64,000 nucleotides of DNA from Iodobacter ciconiae (GTDB lineage: Bacteria > Pseudomonadota > Gammaproteobacteria > Burkholderiales > Chitinibacteraceae), in contig NZ_CP034433.1 in assembly GCF_003952345.1 (NCBI RefSeq), positions 806,001 through 870,000 of the forward strand, written 5' to 3'. Each line of letters opens with the position of its first letter. Position 1 is the stretch's first letter. The notes under the pieces are model-generated. The model saw nothing but the letters and a program-made list of their open reading frames with translations. It searched no databases and was not told the origin of the DNA. The translations under genes and the position numbers were made by a program. This document shows positions 17,844 through 27,584 of the stretch, one piece after another.

Positions 17844-20492
17844 ATGAACACCACAGATTTACTCGCCTCTTTCGCCGCTGCCTTTAATCAAGATCAGCGC
17901 CTTATCTCTCTTCAGCTTGGCGATGGCTCAGTGTGGGGTGAGCAGTTATTGCCCCAGCGCGTAACAGGTAGTGAGGGGATCTGCCAAGTTTATCGCTATC
18001 AGGTTGAGTGCCTGTCCTCCAGGGCCGATTTAGAACTTAAATCGCTACTAGGCTTGCCAGTCGTTCTATCTATTGAAAATGCGAATGGTGAGGCGATTGA
18101 GCGTTGCGGGGTCATTAGTCAGGCACAGCTTTTAGGTTCTGACGGGGGCTTTGCCAAATATGCGCTGACAGTAGAGCCGCCTTTTGCTTTGCTTAGATAC
18201 CGGCGCACTTCCCGCGTGTTCCAGGATTTATCTGTCCCCGACATTGTGAAACAGGTACTGGCTGAGCATCAGGGCAAAAATCCGGTGTTTGCCTCGGTGC
18301 AAATGCTGGATTTCAAACTCTCCGGCACGCATTCACCGCGATCCTATTGCTTACAATACCGCGAATCCGATTTCGATTTTCTGACACGATTATTAGCAGA
18401 GGAAGGCTTAGCCTGGTTATTTAATCATTTGCCGGGCGATAGTCCTCAGGTTCAGTTGCTTGTGTTTGATGATGCTTTTGCAATTGCGGAAGCGGCAGAT
18501 CCATTTGTTAGATTTCACAGAGCTGACGCCACGGAAGAGAGCGATACTCTGACTGAATGGCAGAGCCAGCGGCAAATCGGCAGCAGCAGCGTGTCTTTGG
18601 CCAGCTTTGATTACAAAGCTACCAGCACCAACGAAAGTTTTGATGAAAGTAGTATCGATCAGGGTGATGGCGGCCAGCAGCTGCAGGTAAGTTTTGAAGA
18701 TTACGACCCCCAATCGCTGTATTATGCGAGTGATGCAGAAGGTTTAAGCCACTACGCACAATTGCGTCAGCAGGCAATGGACGCGCAAAAGAAATCCTTT
18801 AGCGGCTCTGGTACTTTACGCAGCCTGCAAGCAGGCCAGTGGTTCCGCCTGGAAGACCACCCCGCGCATGAATGGGATAGCGCCGAGCAGCGTGAATTTG
18901 CCGTTACCGAGCTGAAATTTACCGCCAATAATAATTTGCCTGCTGATTTAACCCAGCAACTTGGCTTGGTCGCACCAAGCCTATTGGCCGCTGATGTAGC
19001 CAAACCTTATGAGGTTAACTTCACCGCCCAAAGGCGCGGCCAGCCGACCGTGCCCGTTTTTGCCCATACCGAGCACAGCAAGCCCAAAAGCCGCGGCGTA
19101 CAGACCGCCACCGTCGTCGGCCCTGCCGGATCAGAAGTCCACACCGATGAGCAAGGGCGCATAAAAATAGAATTCCACTGGCAGCGTGCCGCAGAACACC
19201 TGGAATTCGGTGCAAGCCTGGATGACAAATCCTCCTGCTGGATCCGCGTGGCCTACCCATCGGCAGGCGCGGGCTTTGGGCATCAGTTCATCCCGCGCAT
19301 CGGTCAGGAAGTTTTAGTTGATTTTATCGAAGGCGACATCGACCGCCCGATTGTCACTGGCGTGGTCCATAACGGCAGCCACCCGGTGCCAGCGTTTAGC
19401 GGCGCAGGCGCTTTGCCTGCCAATAAAACGTTATCCGGTATCAAGACCAAAGAACATGAAGGTGGGCAATACGGCGAGCTGCTGTTTGATGATAGCAAGG
19501 GCGAAGTCCGAACCAAGCTATCCAGCGAGCATGGTAAAACCCAGCTCAACCTTGGCTACTTAATTCATCCAAGGACCGATGGAAAAGGTGAGCCACGCGG
19601 CGAAGGCTTTGAGCTGCGCAGCGACAAACAAGGTGCGATTCGCGCCAGCGGCTTACTGATCAGTACCGAAGCCAAAAGCGGCGCTAGCGGCAAGCAGCTC
19701 GATCGCAGCCCCGCGCAAAGCCAGCTGGAGTCCGCCCTGGCACTGGCCCAAAGCCTGGGTGAGACGGCAACGAATCAGCTTGCCGATACGATTGAAACCG
19801 GCGACGACAATAAAACCGTTAAGCCAGATAACAGCGCAGGCAACAGTGCCACCACCGGCCATCTGCACCATCATGTGCATGCCAGCAAAAGCTTTGAAGC
19901 TGGGTCAAACACCGATAAAGATGGCAAAAGCCAATCCAAAGATCAGGCTGGTGGACAAAATATCATCCTGCTGCACGGCGAGGACGGCGTGGCGATCACC
20001 AGCCCACAAAGCCAGACCATCGCAGCAGGCACTAATCTCGATCTGGTCGCCCAAAGAGACAGTAACCAAACCTCTGGCCGCCGCTGGATACACAATGTGG
20101 GCCAGCACATCAGCCTGTTTGTAGCCGGGGTAAAAGATAAAGTCGCACTAAAACTGATTGCCGCCAAAGGCCAAATCCAGCTGCAAGCACAAAGCGATAA
20201 CGTTGAAATCGCCGCCGACAAAAACGTCAAAATCACCGCCTGCAAAGAAAGCATTACGGTGGTGGCCAAAGACGAAATTCTGATGACTGCAGGTGGCGGC
20301 TATATCCGGCTAAAAGGCGGCAACATCGAAATTCACTGCCCGGGGAAGGTAAGTATTAAAGGGGCGAGCCATGAGTTGAGTGGGCCGGCGCAAATGAACC
20401 CGCCTTTGCCTATTTTTCCAGATTCGATTTGTAAATCCTGCATGCAACAAGCGAAAGCTGCAGGTAGTCCTTTTGCGAAGAAATCATCATGA
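17844..20492 (+). CDS. vgrG: Type VI secretion spike protein VgrG with DUF2345 tail
   Basis: 882 residues. N-terminal gp27-like hub (about 15-390, e.g. YRESDFDFLTRLLAEEGLAW), gp5-like OB fold (about 425-520; HTDEQGRIKIEFHW, SCWIRVAYPSAGAGFGHQFIPRIGQEV, VDFIEGDIDRPIVTG), then a beta-helical DUF2345 needle (about 560-840) and a short tail with a CxxC pair. VgrG trimers tip the T6SS tube and carry effectors into target cells. No core T6SS genes are nearby, so this is an orphan vgrG island served by an apparatus elsewhere. ATG 17844 is chosen over the 17811 extension by homology; no clear ribosome site. It overlaps the adaptor gene by four bases. Confidence 0.93.
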   Translation: MNTTDLLASFAAAFNQDQRLISLQLGDGSVWGEQLLPQRVTGSEGICQVYRYQVECLSSRADLELKSLLGLPVVLSIENANGEAIERCGVISQAQLLGSDGGFAKYALTVEPPFALLRYRRTSRVFQDLSVPDIVKQVLAEHQGKNPVFASVQMLDFKLSGTHSPRSYCLQYRESDFDFLTRLLAEEGLAWLFNHLPGDSPQVQLLVFDDAFAIAEAADPFVRFHRADATEESDTLTEWQSQRQIGSSSVSLASFDYKATSTNESFDESSIDQGDGGQQLQVSFEDYDPQSLYYASDAEGLSHYAQLRQQAMDAQKKSFSGSGTLRSLQAGQWFRLEDHPAHEWDSAEQREFAVTELKFTANNNLPADLTQQLGLVAPSLLAADVAKPYEVNFTAQRRGQPTVPVFAHTEHSKPKSRGVQTATVVGPAGSEVHTDEQGRIKIEFHWQRAAEHLEFGASLDDKSSCWIRVAYPSAGAGFGHQFIPRIGQEVLVDFIEGDIDRPIVTGVVHNGSHPVPAFSGAGALPANKTLSGIKTKEHEGGQYGELLFDDSKGEVRTKLSSEHGKTQLNLGYLIHPRTDGKGEPRGEGFELRSDKQGAIRASGLLISTEAKSGASGKQLDRSPAQSQLESALALAQSLGETATNQLADTIETGDDNKTVKPDNSAGNSATTGHLHHHVHASKSFEAGSNTDKDGKSQSKDQAGGQNIILLHGEDGVAITSPQSQTIAAGTNLDLVAQRDSNQTSGRRWIHNVGQHISLFVAGVKDKVALKLIAAKGQIQLQAQSDNVEIAADKNVKITACKESITVVAKDEILMTAGGGYIRLKGGNIEIHCPGKVSIKGASHELSGPAQMNPPLPIFPDSICKSCMQQAKAAGSPFAKKSS

Positions 20493-21262
20493 TTATTAAT
20501 CCTTATCCTCAAGGCTGCGCGCAGGTATTGCTTGCACAGCTGGCACCTTATTTATCTGCATCAACGAAGGTTTATGCTGTGCTGGATCATAGTTTTGATC
20601 CTCATTTATTAAAGAGAATGAGAAATCGGATTGAATGGGTTTCACTTTATCAGGATCGTGGTGCAGATATAGATATTTCTCTGCTGCTTTGCGTGCTTAA
20701 TAGTGAGAATGAAGCGGAGTTTATAAAGCAAATTGAATTGCTTTTGAAAATCACTAATGGGCAGCCTATGTTGAGCTTTTATTTAAGTGCACTGGATAGG
20801 GAAGTAATATTTAGCCATTTTGATCACTACTTTGAAGTTAGTATTTTACCAGAAAAATTAAGTTATATATTGCGCTATGCAGATACACGAATTTTACCTA
20901 ATTTATTTACACAATTTAGCCCAGAACAAAGTGCTGCATTTTTATCACCATTTAGCTATCTGGTTTATTTTGATCGGGAGGCCCAAATTATATGGCTGGA
21001 AGGTGGCAGACAAGCTCAAATCACAAATCAGGCTCTGGTATTGACTGAAGTGCAGTTTATAAAGATGATGGATAAAACGTTAGCTGATCAAATTTTGCAA
21101 AATATTCAATTGCTTGAGCTTCAGTCTCTGCTGCCAACAGAGCCTTCAAAAGCCTATGCACAAATAACGGAGCTTTGCGATATTGCCTTGGCTAAGGGAA
21201 GTCGTGATGATAGTGATATCCTTAGCTTTTGTGTTGAACATTTACGCATTGAGGCTGCATGA
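20489..21262 (+). CDS. DUF4123 type VI effector chaperone/adaptor (Tap/TEC)
   Basis: 257 residues with a DUF4123 domain. These proteins load a specific effector onto its cognate VgrG tail and are encoded between vgrG and effector. Seen: the AVLDHSFDPHLL start, the central RYADTRILPNLFTQFSPEQSAAFLSPF block that is the most conserved part of DUF4123, and a C-terminal helical extension that usually contacts the effector. It overlaps vgrG (ATGA at 20489), so translation is coupled. Clearly more AT-rich than vgrG, a common sign of swapped effector cassettes. Confidence 0.85.
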   Translation: MIINPYPQGCAQVLLAQLAPYLSASTKVYAVLDHSFDPHLLKRMRNRIEWVSLYQDRGADIDISLLLCVLNSENEAEFIKQIELLLKITNGQPMLSFYLSALDREVIFSHFDHYFEVSILPEKLSYILRYADTRILPNLFTQFSPEQSAAFLSPFSYLVYFDREAQIIWLEGGRQAQITNQALVLTEVQFIKMMDKTLADQILQNIQLLELQSLLPTEPSKAYAQITELCDIALAKGSRDDSDILSFCVEHLRIEAA

Positions 21263-21354
21263 TTTTTAAATGGTAGGGTATTTTTTAGTAACGCAGTATT
21301 AAAAGTAAAAAAATATACTGATTAAATATAGATCATTTGTATAAAGGATAATAA

Positions 21355-22314
21355 ATGGATTCGCCGGAAAAAGTGCCAGAGCAAACCGAGACTTCAGGTG
21401 CTGAGGATGGGTTTAATTTGTTTATGATTGTGGTGTCTTTTTTGAATGCTTTTGCCCTATATGTGGCCGTGACAGGCTCTGGCTATGGCCCTGCGTATTT
21501 GATGATTTTTTCTCTTTTTGGGTTATTTGTGAGCCATATCGTGGTACTTATTTGGGCGTGTCAAGTAGAGGCAAGATTGTGGCCTGTATTTAAGTATTCT
21601 CTGATGATTAATGGCATTGTTTTTATTGCCATGGGGTTTGCAATGAACGGCCCTGCTGCCCAGGCTGAAAATGATACAACGGGTGGTGAGGCAGCTAATA
21701 CGATTTCAGCTTCTATTGATTCGGTTAATTATATGCACGATTGGTCAGTAAAATATAAATTGACCGATTTGCGGAGTAATCAGGCTATAGGTGGCAGTAT
21801 TGTTAGTTTTTTAGCCGGGCCGGGTGGAAAAAATTGCTGTATTAGCTTGCCAAAGCAATGGCAAGCAGGAATGAAAGTGAAAGTTGATTGGCAAGAGGCA
21901 GATAAAACGCATACCAAGCCAGATAAATATCAGCGTGAATTAGAAATCCCTCTTTATCAGCAGCCGGGTGATCTTTATGTGCTGTTTCATCCCGGGCAGG
22001 AAGTGGAGCTGGTCGTATCCAGAGTGGAGCCGGGTTATCCGGCCTGGCCGGGGAAAATAAAAAAAGATGCAATGGATGCATGTATTGAACGGCTTTCGGA
22101 AAAAGAATGTAAGAGGAATTTGCCGAAATATCTTTCAAATTCTCAAGAGCAAATTGCTGCTGATTTTAGAAGGTATTGCCAGCCAGAGAATATTAAGCCA
22201 GATGGTGATTCAATGGGATGGGATAAAAAAGGTTGCGCGGAAATGAGAGAGTACTGCATTAAGGAGATGGGTGTTGATAAGCGTATGTGTGAAATAAATT
22301 ATGAAGAGGACTAA
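21355..22314 (+). CDS. Membrane protein with DUF3304-like domain, probable Tle1 immunity or partner
   Basis: 319 residues. After about 25 polar residues there are three hydrophobic segments (about 23-43, 46-70, 80-97), then a soluble part containing a DUF3304-like domain (about 125-240; SVNYMHDWSVKYKLTDLRSNQAIGG, GGKNCCISLPKQWQAGMKVKVDW, PGDLYVLFHPGQEVELVVSR) and a Cys-rich tail with eight or so cysteines. DUF3304 proteins recur beside DUF2235 effectors. With a periplasmic soluble domain it would be well placed to neutralise a periplasm-acting phospholipase; that role is inference. ATG follows AAAGGATAATAA. It overlaps the Tle1 gene by one base. Confidence 0.6.
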   Translation: MDSPEKVPEQTETSGAEDGFNLFMIVVSFLNAFALYVAVTGSGYGPAYLMIFSLFGLFVSHIVVLIWACQVEARLWPVFKYSLMINGIVFIAMGFAMNGPAAQAENDTTGGEAANTISASIDSVNYMHDWSVKYKLTDLRSNQAIGGSIVSFLAGPGGKNCCISLPKQWQAGMKVKVDWQEADKTHTKPDKYQRELEIPLYQQPGDLYVLFHPGQEVELVVSRVEPGYPAWPGKIKKDAMDACIERLSEKECKRNLPKYLSNSQEQIAADFRRYCQPENIKPDGDSMGWDKKGCAEMREYCIKEMGVDKRMCEINYEED

Positions 22315-24485
22315 TGATGATTGCTCGATTTACTGAAGCATGCAGAGCTTCACCGCTAGATTTATCCAAAGATGAGCTTACTGCCAGATCAAGAACTCAA
22401 AATCGTCCTCAATGTCTGTCGTGCGAGCAGGATATTTTCCTTGGTTTCTTTTTTGACGGCACAAACAACAATAAATACCGTGATACAGATGCTTTTGCCC
22501 ATAGCAATGTGGCGAGATTATACGAGGCTTATTCAGGGGAGCCTACCGTTGCTAAATTGAAAATCCTTAAAAAAACGGCTAAGCCTGATGCGGCAGCGGC
22601 GTGGTCTGCTGCTATTCCAAAGGATGAGAAAAAGTATTACCGCAAAACATATATCCCAGGGGTTGGCACACCTTTTATCGAGCTGGGTGACACAGGTGAG
22701 GGTTCGGACAATACCCTGGGCCTGGCAGCGTCAATGCATGGTGAGGTGCGTATTAACTGGGCTTTGCTGCAGCTGAGTAATCATATCCATGCCGCATTGA
22801 TGGGGGGAAATCCGCTGAGTGAGCCGTTGGCAGATGATGGCAAGCTGGCCCGGGAAATGCTGGAGAAATCGTTGGCAAGTGGCGTGCCTAACAGAGGCAG
22901 GAGTGTTGTTTTGCAGGAAAGGGCGCGTATGCTGGGCAAGGCCATTGCGCCGATTATTCGGGGTTCTCCCACTATTCGCTCTGTACGCCTTTCGGTGTTT
23001 GGTTTTTCACGTGGTGCAGCAGAGGCCAGGGTTTTCTGTAGCTGGCTGCAAAAATATTACAGCGATGGTATTGCGGGTATTGCTTTAAAAATTGATTTTT
23101 TAGGTATCTTTGATACGGTTGCCTCGGTTGGTCTGGCTAACTCTGTGCCCATTGGCGGTGTTGAAGGGCACTATGCCTGGGCTAGTGTGGAGAACTTGCA
23201 GGTCAGCTCTGCTGTTAAGCGTTGTGTGCATCTGGTATCGGCGCATGAAGTGCGTGGCTCGTTTCCACTTGATTCGATTGGTAGTGGTGCTCAGCATAAA
23301 GAGGTGGTTTACCCCGGCGTGCATTCGGATGTGGGAGGGGGCTACCCGCCGAATGATCAGGGGCGCTCTGTTGGCTCAGGGGAGGCGGGGGATGCAAAGA
23401 AACTTTCGCAGATTCCATTAGCGCAAATGTACCGCGAAGCTGTAATTGCCAGTGTACCCTTGCTGGGTTCAAAAGATTTTGATGATTTTCATCAAAGTAA
23501 TTTTAAAATTGACCCAGGTACGGTCAAAGCTTTCAATGATTATATCGGGGCTACACGCTTTGGCAGCGGCAAGCCATCGGGGGTAATGTGGCTCACTGAA
23601 ACACAGGCTGAGGAGCCTTTGTTGCAGATTATTCGTCGGCACTACGGTCATTTTTTACGCTGGCGAAAAAGTATGCTGGGTAAGGTTCATTTGCTGCCCG
23701 GTATGTCTGCTTCACTGGATAGTGCAGCGAAAAAAACGCAGGATCGGCATGATTTACACACAACCGATCTGGCTTTGCAGCAAGAACTAAATATGCTGGA
23801 GAAGTATGTCCCTGTTGTTTCCGAGCTCTCTGTCTGGCCGGCTAAAGTGGGCGACTGGAACGATGGTGTTTCTGCCGAGTGGTATAAGCAAGAGGCGGTG
23901 TTGCCTGCAAGCAAGGTGTTATTTGAAACTCTGGTTCATGATTCCAGAGCCTGGTTTAAACCCAGCAATTTTAGTGATGATGATCAGGCCTGGTTTAATG
24001 AAGGGGGCATGGAAAAAGCACGAAGAATCATGATTAAAAGCATTGAAACCGAACAAGAAAGGGTGCGCTTATCCTACTCTTTGAGTGATGAGCAAATGAA
24101 GTTGGTTGAGCATCAAGATTACAAAAAGAATATTGAGCGAATTGAAAATCTGAAAACAAATAAAATGTATCCGGTAAAAAGTGGTGGTCAGGAGCCGATC
24201 AGGCTTTATGGCTATCTGCGCTGGCGGCATGTTTTTGGTGTGGCTGTACAGCCTGCTTTGCCGCAAGAGCCGGCCAGTAAAGAAAAAACACGTAAAAGAG
24301 CGCTGGAAAAACAGCAGCACGAGAATAATCTGCAGAGCTTGAATCAACAAAATAGCAATGCCAGAAAACGTTATCAGGAAGGGCAAATAAGTGCTCAAGC
24401 CTATGCTGAGGCGCTACGGGATAATATTCTTCGCTCGAATGCTGAGCGGCAGCGGCATGCTGCAGCAATGGCGGCTTTAGCTTAA
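22314..24485 (+). CDS. tle1: Type VI lipase effector, Tle1 family (DUF2235)
   Basis: 723 residues. DUF2235 alpha/beta-hydrolase: opening FLGFFFDGTNNN, nucleophile elbow GFSRG (Ser about 232, the GxSxG motif of Tle1-4), and the acid in HSDVGGGY (Asp about 339). A later HYGHF (about 443) may hold the catalytic His. Tle1 enzymes hydrolyse phospholipids (PLA2 in E. coli Tle1) in the periplasm of rival cells. The C-terminal third, after about 480, is charged and partly coiled coil (EPASKEKTRKRALEKQQHENNLQ). ATG overlaps the upstream stop; GAGGAC is the ribosome site; a second ATG follows at once. Cargo for the adjacent VgrG and DUF4123 adaptor. Confidence 0.87.
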   Translation: MMIARFTEACRASPLDLSKDELTARSRTQNRPQCLSCEQDIFLGFFFDGTNNNKYRDTDAFAHSNVARLYEAYSGEPTVAKLKILKKTAKPDAAAAWSAAIPKDEKKYYRKTYIPGVGTPFIELGDTGEGSDNTLGLAASMHGEVRINWALLQLSNHIHAALMGGNPLSEPLADDGKLAREMLEKSLASGVPNRGRSVVLQERARMLGKAIAPIIRGSPTIRSVRLSVFGFSRGAAEARVFCSWLQKYYSDGIAGIALKIDFLGIFDTVASVGLANSVPIGGVEGHYAWASVENLQVSSAVKRCVHLVSAHEVRGSFPLDSIGSGAQHKEVVYPGVHSDVGGGYPPNDQGRSVGSGEAGDAKKLSQIPLAQMYREAVIASVPLLGSKDFDDFHQSNFKIDPGTVKAFNDYIGATRFGSGKPSGVMWLTETQAEEPLLQIIRRHYGHFLRWRKSMLGKVHLLPGMSASLDSAAKKTQDRHDLHTTDLALQQELNMLEKYVPVVSELSVWPAKVGDWNDGVSAEWYKQEAVLPASKVLFETLVHDSRAWFKPSNFSDDDQAWFNEGGMEKARRIMIKSIETEQERVRLSYSLSDEQMKLVEHQDYKKNIERIENLKTNKMYPVKSGGQEPIRLYGYLRWRHVFGVAVQPALPQEPASKEKTRKRALEKQQHENNLQSLNQQNSNARKRYQEGQISAQAYAEALRDNILRSNAERQRHAAAMAALA

Positions 24486-24550
24486 AAAGCCTGATACTGC
24501 GTTGTTGATAGCGGCAATAATTGCCGAAGCTTGGTCCTGATCATGCATAT

Positions 24551-24573
24551 AGCCCGCTCAATGCGGGCTTTTT
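24551..24573 (+). terminator. Terminator after the tle1 gene
   Basis: AGCCCGC / GCGGGCT stem with a TCAAT loop followed by TTTTT. It isolates the T6SS module from the flagellar operon. Confidence 0.85.
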
Positions 24574-24576
24574 GCT

Positions 24577-24591
24577 TGGCACAATTCCTGC
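24577..24591 (+). promoter_or_regulatory. Sigma-54 promoter of the flgB operon
   Basis: TGGCACAATTCCTGC matches the -24/-12 consensus TGGCACG-N4-TTGC with exact GG-N10-GC spacing. It lies 60 bases before flgB, directly after a terminator, so it is the natural start of the flgB-J transcript and implies control by RpoN with a FleQ/FlrA-type activator. Confidence 0.75.
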
Positions 24592-24651
24592 TTGGTTAAG
24601 TGGCGGGAAGCGGTGTGTTGTGCAGTCATTCAGAAATAAAGGAGTTTGGCT

Positions 24652-25056
24652 ATGTTAGGACGTTTGGACGATTACTTTCGCCCGCAGGAGGTTGCTCTGT
24701 CACTGCGCAGCCAGCGGCAGGAGGTCTTAGCTTCAAATATTGCCAATAACGACACGCCGGGCTATAAGGCGCGCGATTTTGATTTTAAAAAATCGTTTGA
24801 GGCCGCCCTGCAGAAAAATCCGGTAAAGCCTTTGCAGAGCACTGACCCGCGCCATTTACAACCTAAAGACAGTGTTGATTCTCTGTCTAAAGCACTGCTT
24901 TATCGTAATCCAAGACAATCCGGTATCGATGGTAATACGGTGGATATGAATGCGGAAATGGCTGCATTTACTGATAACTCAATTCGTTATCAGGCGGGAA
25001 TTACGTTTATGCAAAAGCGGATTGAAGGCATGCGTACTGCGCTTACCGGCCAATAA
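24652..25056 (+). CDS. flgB: Flagellar proximal rod protein FlgB
   Basis: 134 residues. First rod subunit, sitting in the basal body between the MS ring and FlgC/F/G. Seen: the N-terminal flagellar rod motif (VLASNIANNDTPGYKARDFDF) and the C-terminal NTVDMNAEMAAFTDNSIRYQA helix. AAAGGAG seven bases before the ATG at 24652 decides the start over an in-frame TTG at 24646. First gene of the flg operon behind a sigma-54 promoter. Confidence 0.95.
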   Translation: MLGRLDDYFRPQEVALSLRSQRQEVLASNIANNDTPGYKARDFDFKKSFEAALQKNPVKPLQSTDPRHLQPKDSVDSLSKALLYRNPRQSGIDGNTVDMNAEMAAFTDNSIRYQAGITFMQKRIEGMRTALTGQ

Positions 25057-25067
25057 AGGATTAAATC

Positions 25068-25481
25068 ATGTCGATGTTCAGAGTGTTTGATATTGCTTCT
25101 TCTGCGATGCATGCACAGACCACGCGCTTAAATACGGTGGCATCCAATTTGGCTAATGTGGAATCGGTGACCAGCTCGAATGGCCAGCCTTATCGTGCCA
25201 AGCAGGTGGTGTTTCAATCGGCGCCGATTGCAGGCGGCGGAAAAGGGGCTGTGGGTGTGCAGGTCGCTGATGTGATCGAAGATCAATCACCACCCAAGCT
25301 GGTCTATGACCCCAAAAATGTGCTGGCAGATGCCAATGGTTATGTGGCAATGCCCAATGTGAGCGTGGTGGAAGAAATGACCAATATGATTTCGGCTTCA
25401 CGCTCTTATCAAACCAATGCCGATGTGATGAATACGGCTAAAACGCTGCTGCTGCGCACATTAGCGCTCGGCCAGTCCTGA
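25068..25481 (+). CDS. flgC: Flagellar proximal rod protein FlgC
   Basis: 137 residues. Rod protein exported by the flagellar type III system and stacked on FlgB. Seen: [27 protein letters not shown] at the N terminus and the C-terminal [32 protein letters not shown] helix, both diagnostic. Eleven bases after flgB. Confidence 0.95.
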   Translation: MSMFRVFDIASSAMHAQTTRLNTVASNLANVESVTSSNGQPYRAKQVVFQSAPIAGGGKGAVGVQVADVIEDQSPPKLVYDPKNVLADANGYVAMPNVSVVEEMTNMISASRSYQTNADVMNTAKTLLLRTLALGQS

Positions 25482-25500
25482 TTAAACGCTCTGGAGATGC

Positions 25501-26175
25501 ATGATGGTTCCTCGCACAACGATTAATTCGACGACTGACTATTCGGCGATTAATAAAAAAGTAGACAGCAAAGCATCTGCTGCAGATCAGCAGCAGGATC
25601 GTTTTCTTAAGTTGCTGGTTAAACAGCTGCAGAGCCAGGACCCGATGAATCCGATGGATAATGCGGCGACTACCAGTCAGATGGCGCAGATTAGCAGTGT
25701 AACGGGGATCGAAAAACTCAATGCCACGATGCAATCGATGATGGCGAGTTTTGCTTCGGCACAAAGTTTTCAGGCTGCTGCATTGATTGGCAAAGAGGTA
25801 CTCACGCAGGGCAATCAGATGAAATTTGACGGCACTAAGCCAATTGATGCCCGGGTTGATTTACCGGCTGGCGTGAGCAATATCAAGGTGACGATTACAG
25901 ATAAAAATGGCGCTGTGGTGGATAAACTGACTTTACCCCAGCAATCGGGCGGAGCCGCCGGTGTGGTGTGGGATGGAAAGCTGGAAGGTGACAGGTTGGC
26001 TGCAGCTGGTGATTATTTTATTTCTGCAACTGGCCTGAAAGATGGCAAGGAAATTGCTTTAAATACCCTGACCTGGCAAACGGCAAGCAGCGTTGAGCTG
26101 GCCAAAACGGGCGTGAATATCATGTTGGGCAGTCAGAAAACGGTTGCATTTAGCGATGTGAAACAAATCCGCTAG
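25501..26175 (+). CDS. flgD: Flagellar hook capping/assembly protein FlgD
   Basis: 224 residues. Cap that directs FlgE polymerisation and is absent from the finished hook. Seen: the N-terminal RFLKLLVKQLQSQDPMNPMDNAATTSQMAQISSVTGIEKLN block and the C-terminal Ig-like FlgD fold (GVVWDGKLEGDRLAAAGDYFISATG). GGAG lies five bases before the first of two ATG codons. Confidence 0.95.
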   Translation: MMVPRTTINSTTDYSAINKKVDSKASAADQQQDRFLKLLVKQLQSQDPMNPMDNAATTSQMAQISSVTGIEKLNATMQSMMASFASAQSFQAAALIGKEVLTQGNQMKFDGTKPIDARVDLPAGVSNIKVTITDKNGAVVDKLTLPQQSGGAAGVVWDGKLEGDRLAAAGDYFISATGLKDGKEIALNTLTWQTASSVELAKTGVNIMLGSQKTVAFSDVKQIR

Positions 26176-26206
26176 TCGTGGACTTGAACAAGGTGAGGTT
26201 AGGGTT

Positions 26207-27505
26207 ATGGGTTTCCAGCAGGGCTTGAGTGGTTTAAGTGCGTCGTCCAAGAGCCTGGACGCAATTGGCAATAATATTGCCAACTCCAATACGGTGGGTT
26301 TTAAGCAATCGCGTTCAGAGTTTGCAGATATGTATGCAAATTCTTTTGCTACTTCATCCACTATTTCCGGGATGGGGGCGCGCACGGTTGCGGTGACTCA
26401 ACAATTTGCTCAGGGCAATGTAACGTCCACAAATAACCCGCTGGATATTGCAATTACCGGCAATGGTTACTTTCGCATGGTTGACGGCGAGTCTGTAAGC
26501 TACACCCGAAATGGCCAGTTTCAAGTCAATAAAGACGGGTTTATTGTAGGGAACACCGGGCAGAAGTTAACCGGCTGGCCATTTGAGATTACTGCTAATG
26601 CTTTGCAAAAAGGGGGTACACCAGCACCTTTACAGCTCTCGAATGGAAATATCGGTGCAAAAACCACAGGCTGGACCGAAGTGGCTGGGCTGGGTGTGAG
26701 CGCCGGTTTGCAGTTTGGAATGAATCTGGATGCCAGCCAGCTTCCTAAAGACAGAACAAATCCTCTGGCGACTAATTATGTGGGAGCGCTTAATCCTACC
26801 GATATTAAGACGTTTACCAATTCAACTTCGGCACAGGTTTATGATTCCCAGGGTGTAGCACATGCGTTGACGATTTATTTTACTAAAATGTCACCCAATA
26901 CCTGGGAGGTCAGGACACGGTTTGATAGTGATCCGGTTTCAGCTCCAAACGATCCGATTACCGGTTTGCCGTACCCTGATGTTGTTTTTGATTCAAACGG
27001 TAACCTGATCGACAATACCCCTCTCACATTTAGCACAACGCTAACCTCCGGTGCGACTTCACCGCTGGCTTTTCATATCGGTCTGGATGGAACAACCCAG
27101 TACGGTAGCCCGTTTGGTGTGAACAGCCTCAAGCAAGATGGTTACCCCGATGGTGTATTGACCGGTGTAGCTATCGATCGGGAAGGCGTGATACTGGGTA
27201 AATACTCCAATGGGCAAAACAGAGCCATTGGCCAGGTGACTCTGACTAACTTTACCAATTCCCAGGGCCTGCAAAACCTGGGGGATAATCGCTGGGCCGA
27301 AACATTTGCTTCGGGTCAGCCCAGAACCAATGACCCCGGCACCAGTGATCTGGGCACGCTTCAGTCTGCATCTGTGGAAGATGCAAACGTTGACCTGACT
27401 GGCGAGCTGGTAAATCTCATTACTGCCCAGCGTACATATCAGGCCAATGCGCAAACTATCAAAGCGCAGGATACTATTTTGCAAACGATTGTGAATTTGC
27501 GTTAA
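26207..27505 (+). CDS. flgE: Flagellar hook protein FlgE
   Basis: 432 residues. Builds the universal-joint hook. Seen: N-terminal MGFQQGLSGLSASSKSLDAIGNNIANSNTVGFK, the central variable D1/D2 region with PLDIAITGNGYFRM, and C-terminal NVDLTGELVNLITAQRTYQANAQTIKAQD. Size is normal for betaproteobacteria. Part of the flgB transcript. Confidence 0.95.
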   Translation: MGFQQGLSGLSASSKSLDAIGNNIANSNTVGFKQSRSEFADMYANSFATSSTISGMGARTVAVTQQFAQGNVTSTNNPLDIAITGNGYFRMVDGESVSYTRNGQFQVNKDGFIVGNTGQKLTGWPFEITANALQKGGTPAPLQLSNGNIGAKTTGWTEVAGLGVSAGLQFGMNLDASQLPKDRTNPLATNYVGALNPTDIKTFTNSTSAQVYDSQGVAHALTIYFTKMSPNTWEVRTRFDSDPVSAPNDPITGLPYPDVVFDSNGNLIDNTPLTFSTTLTSGATSPLAFHIGLDGTTQYGSPFGVNSLKQDGYPDGVLTGVAIDREGVILGKYSNGQNRAIGQVTLTNFTNSQGLQNLGDNRWAETFASGQPRTNDPGTSDLGTLQSASVEDANVDLTGELVNLITAQRTYQANAQTIKAQDTILQTIVNLR

Positions 27506-27584
27506 TAAATTAATTTTCTGGTGCGGGCCTGGTTATTGTGTCCGCGCCTTTCTTGTGATCTTCCCTGTGCCCGAGTGAAAATCG

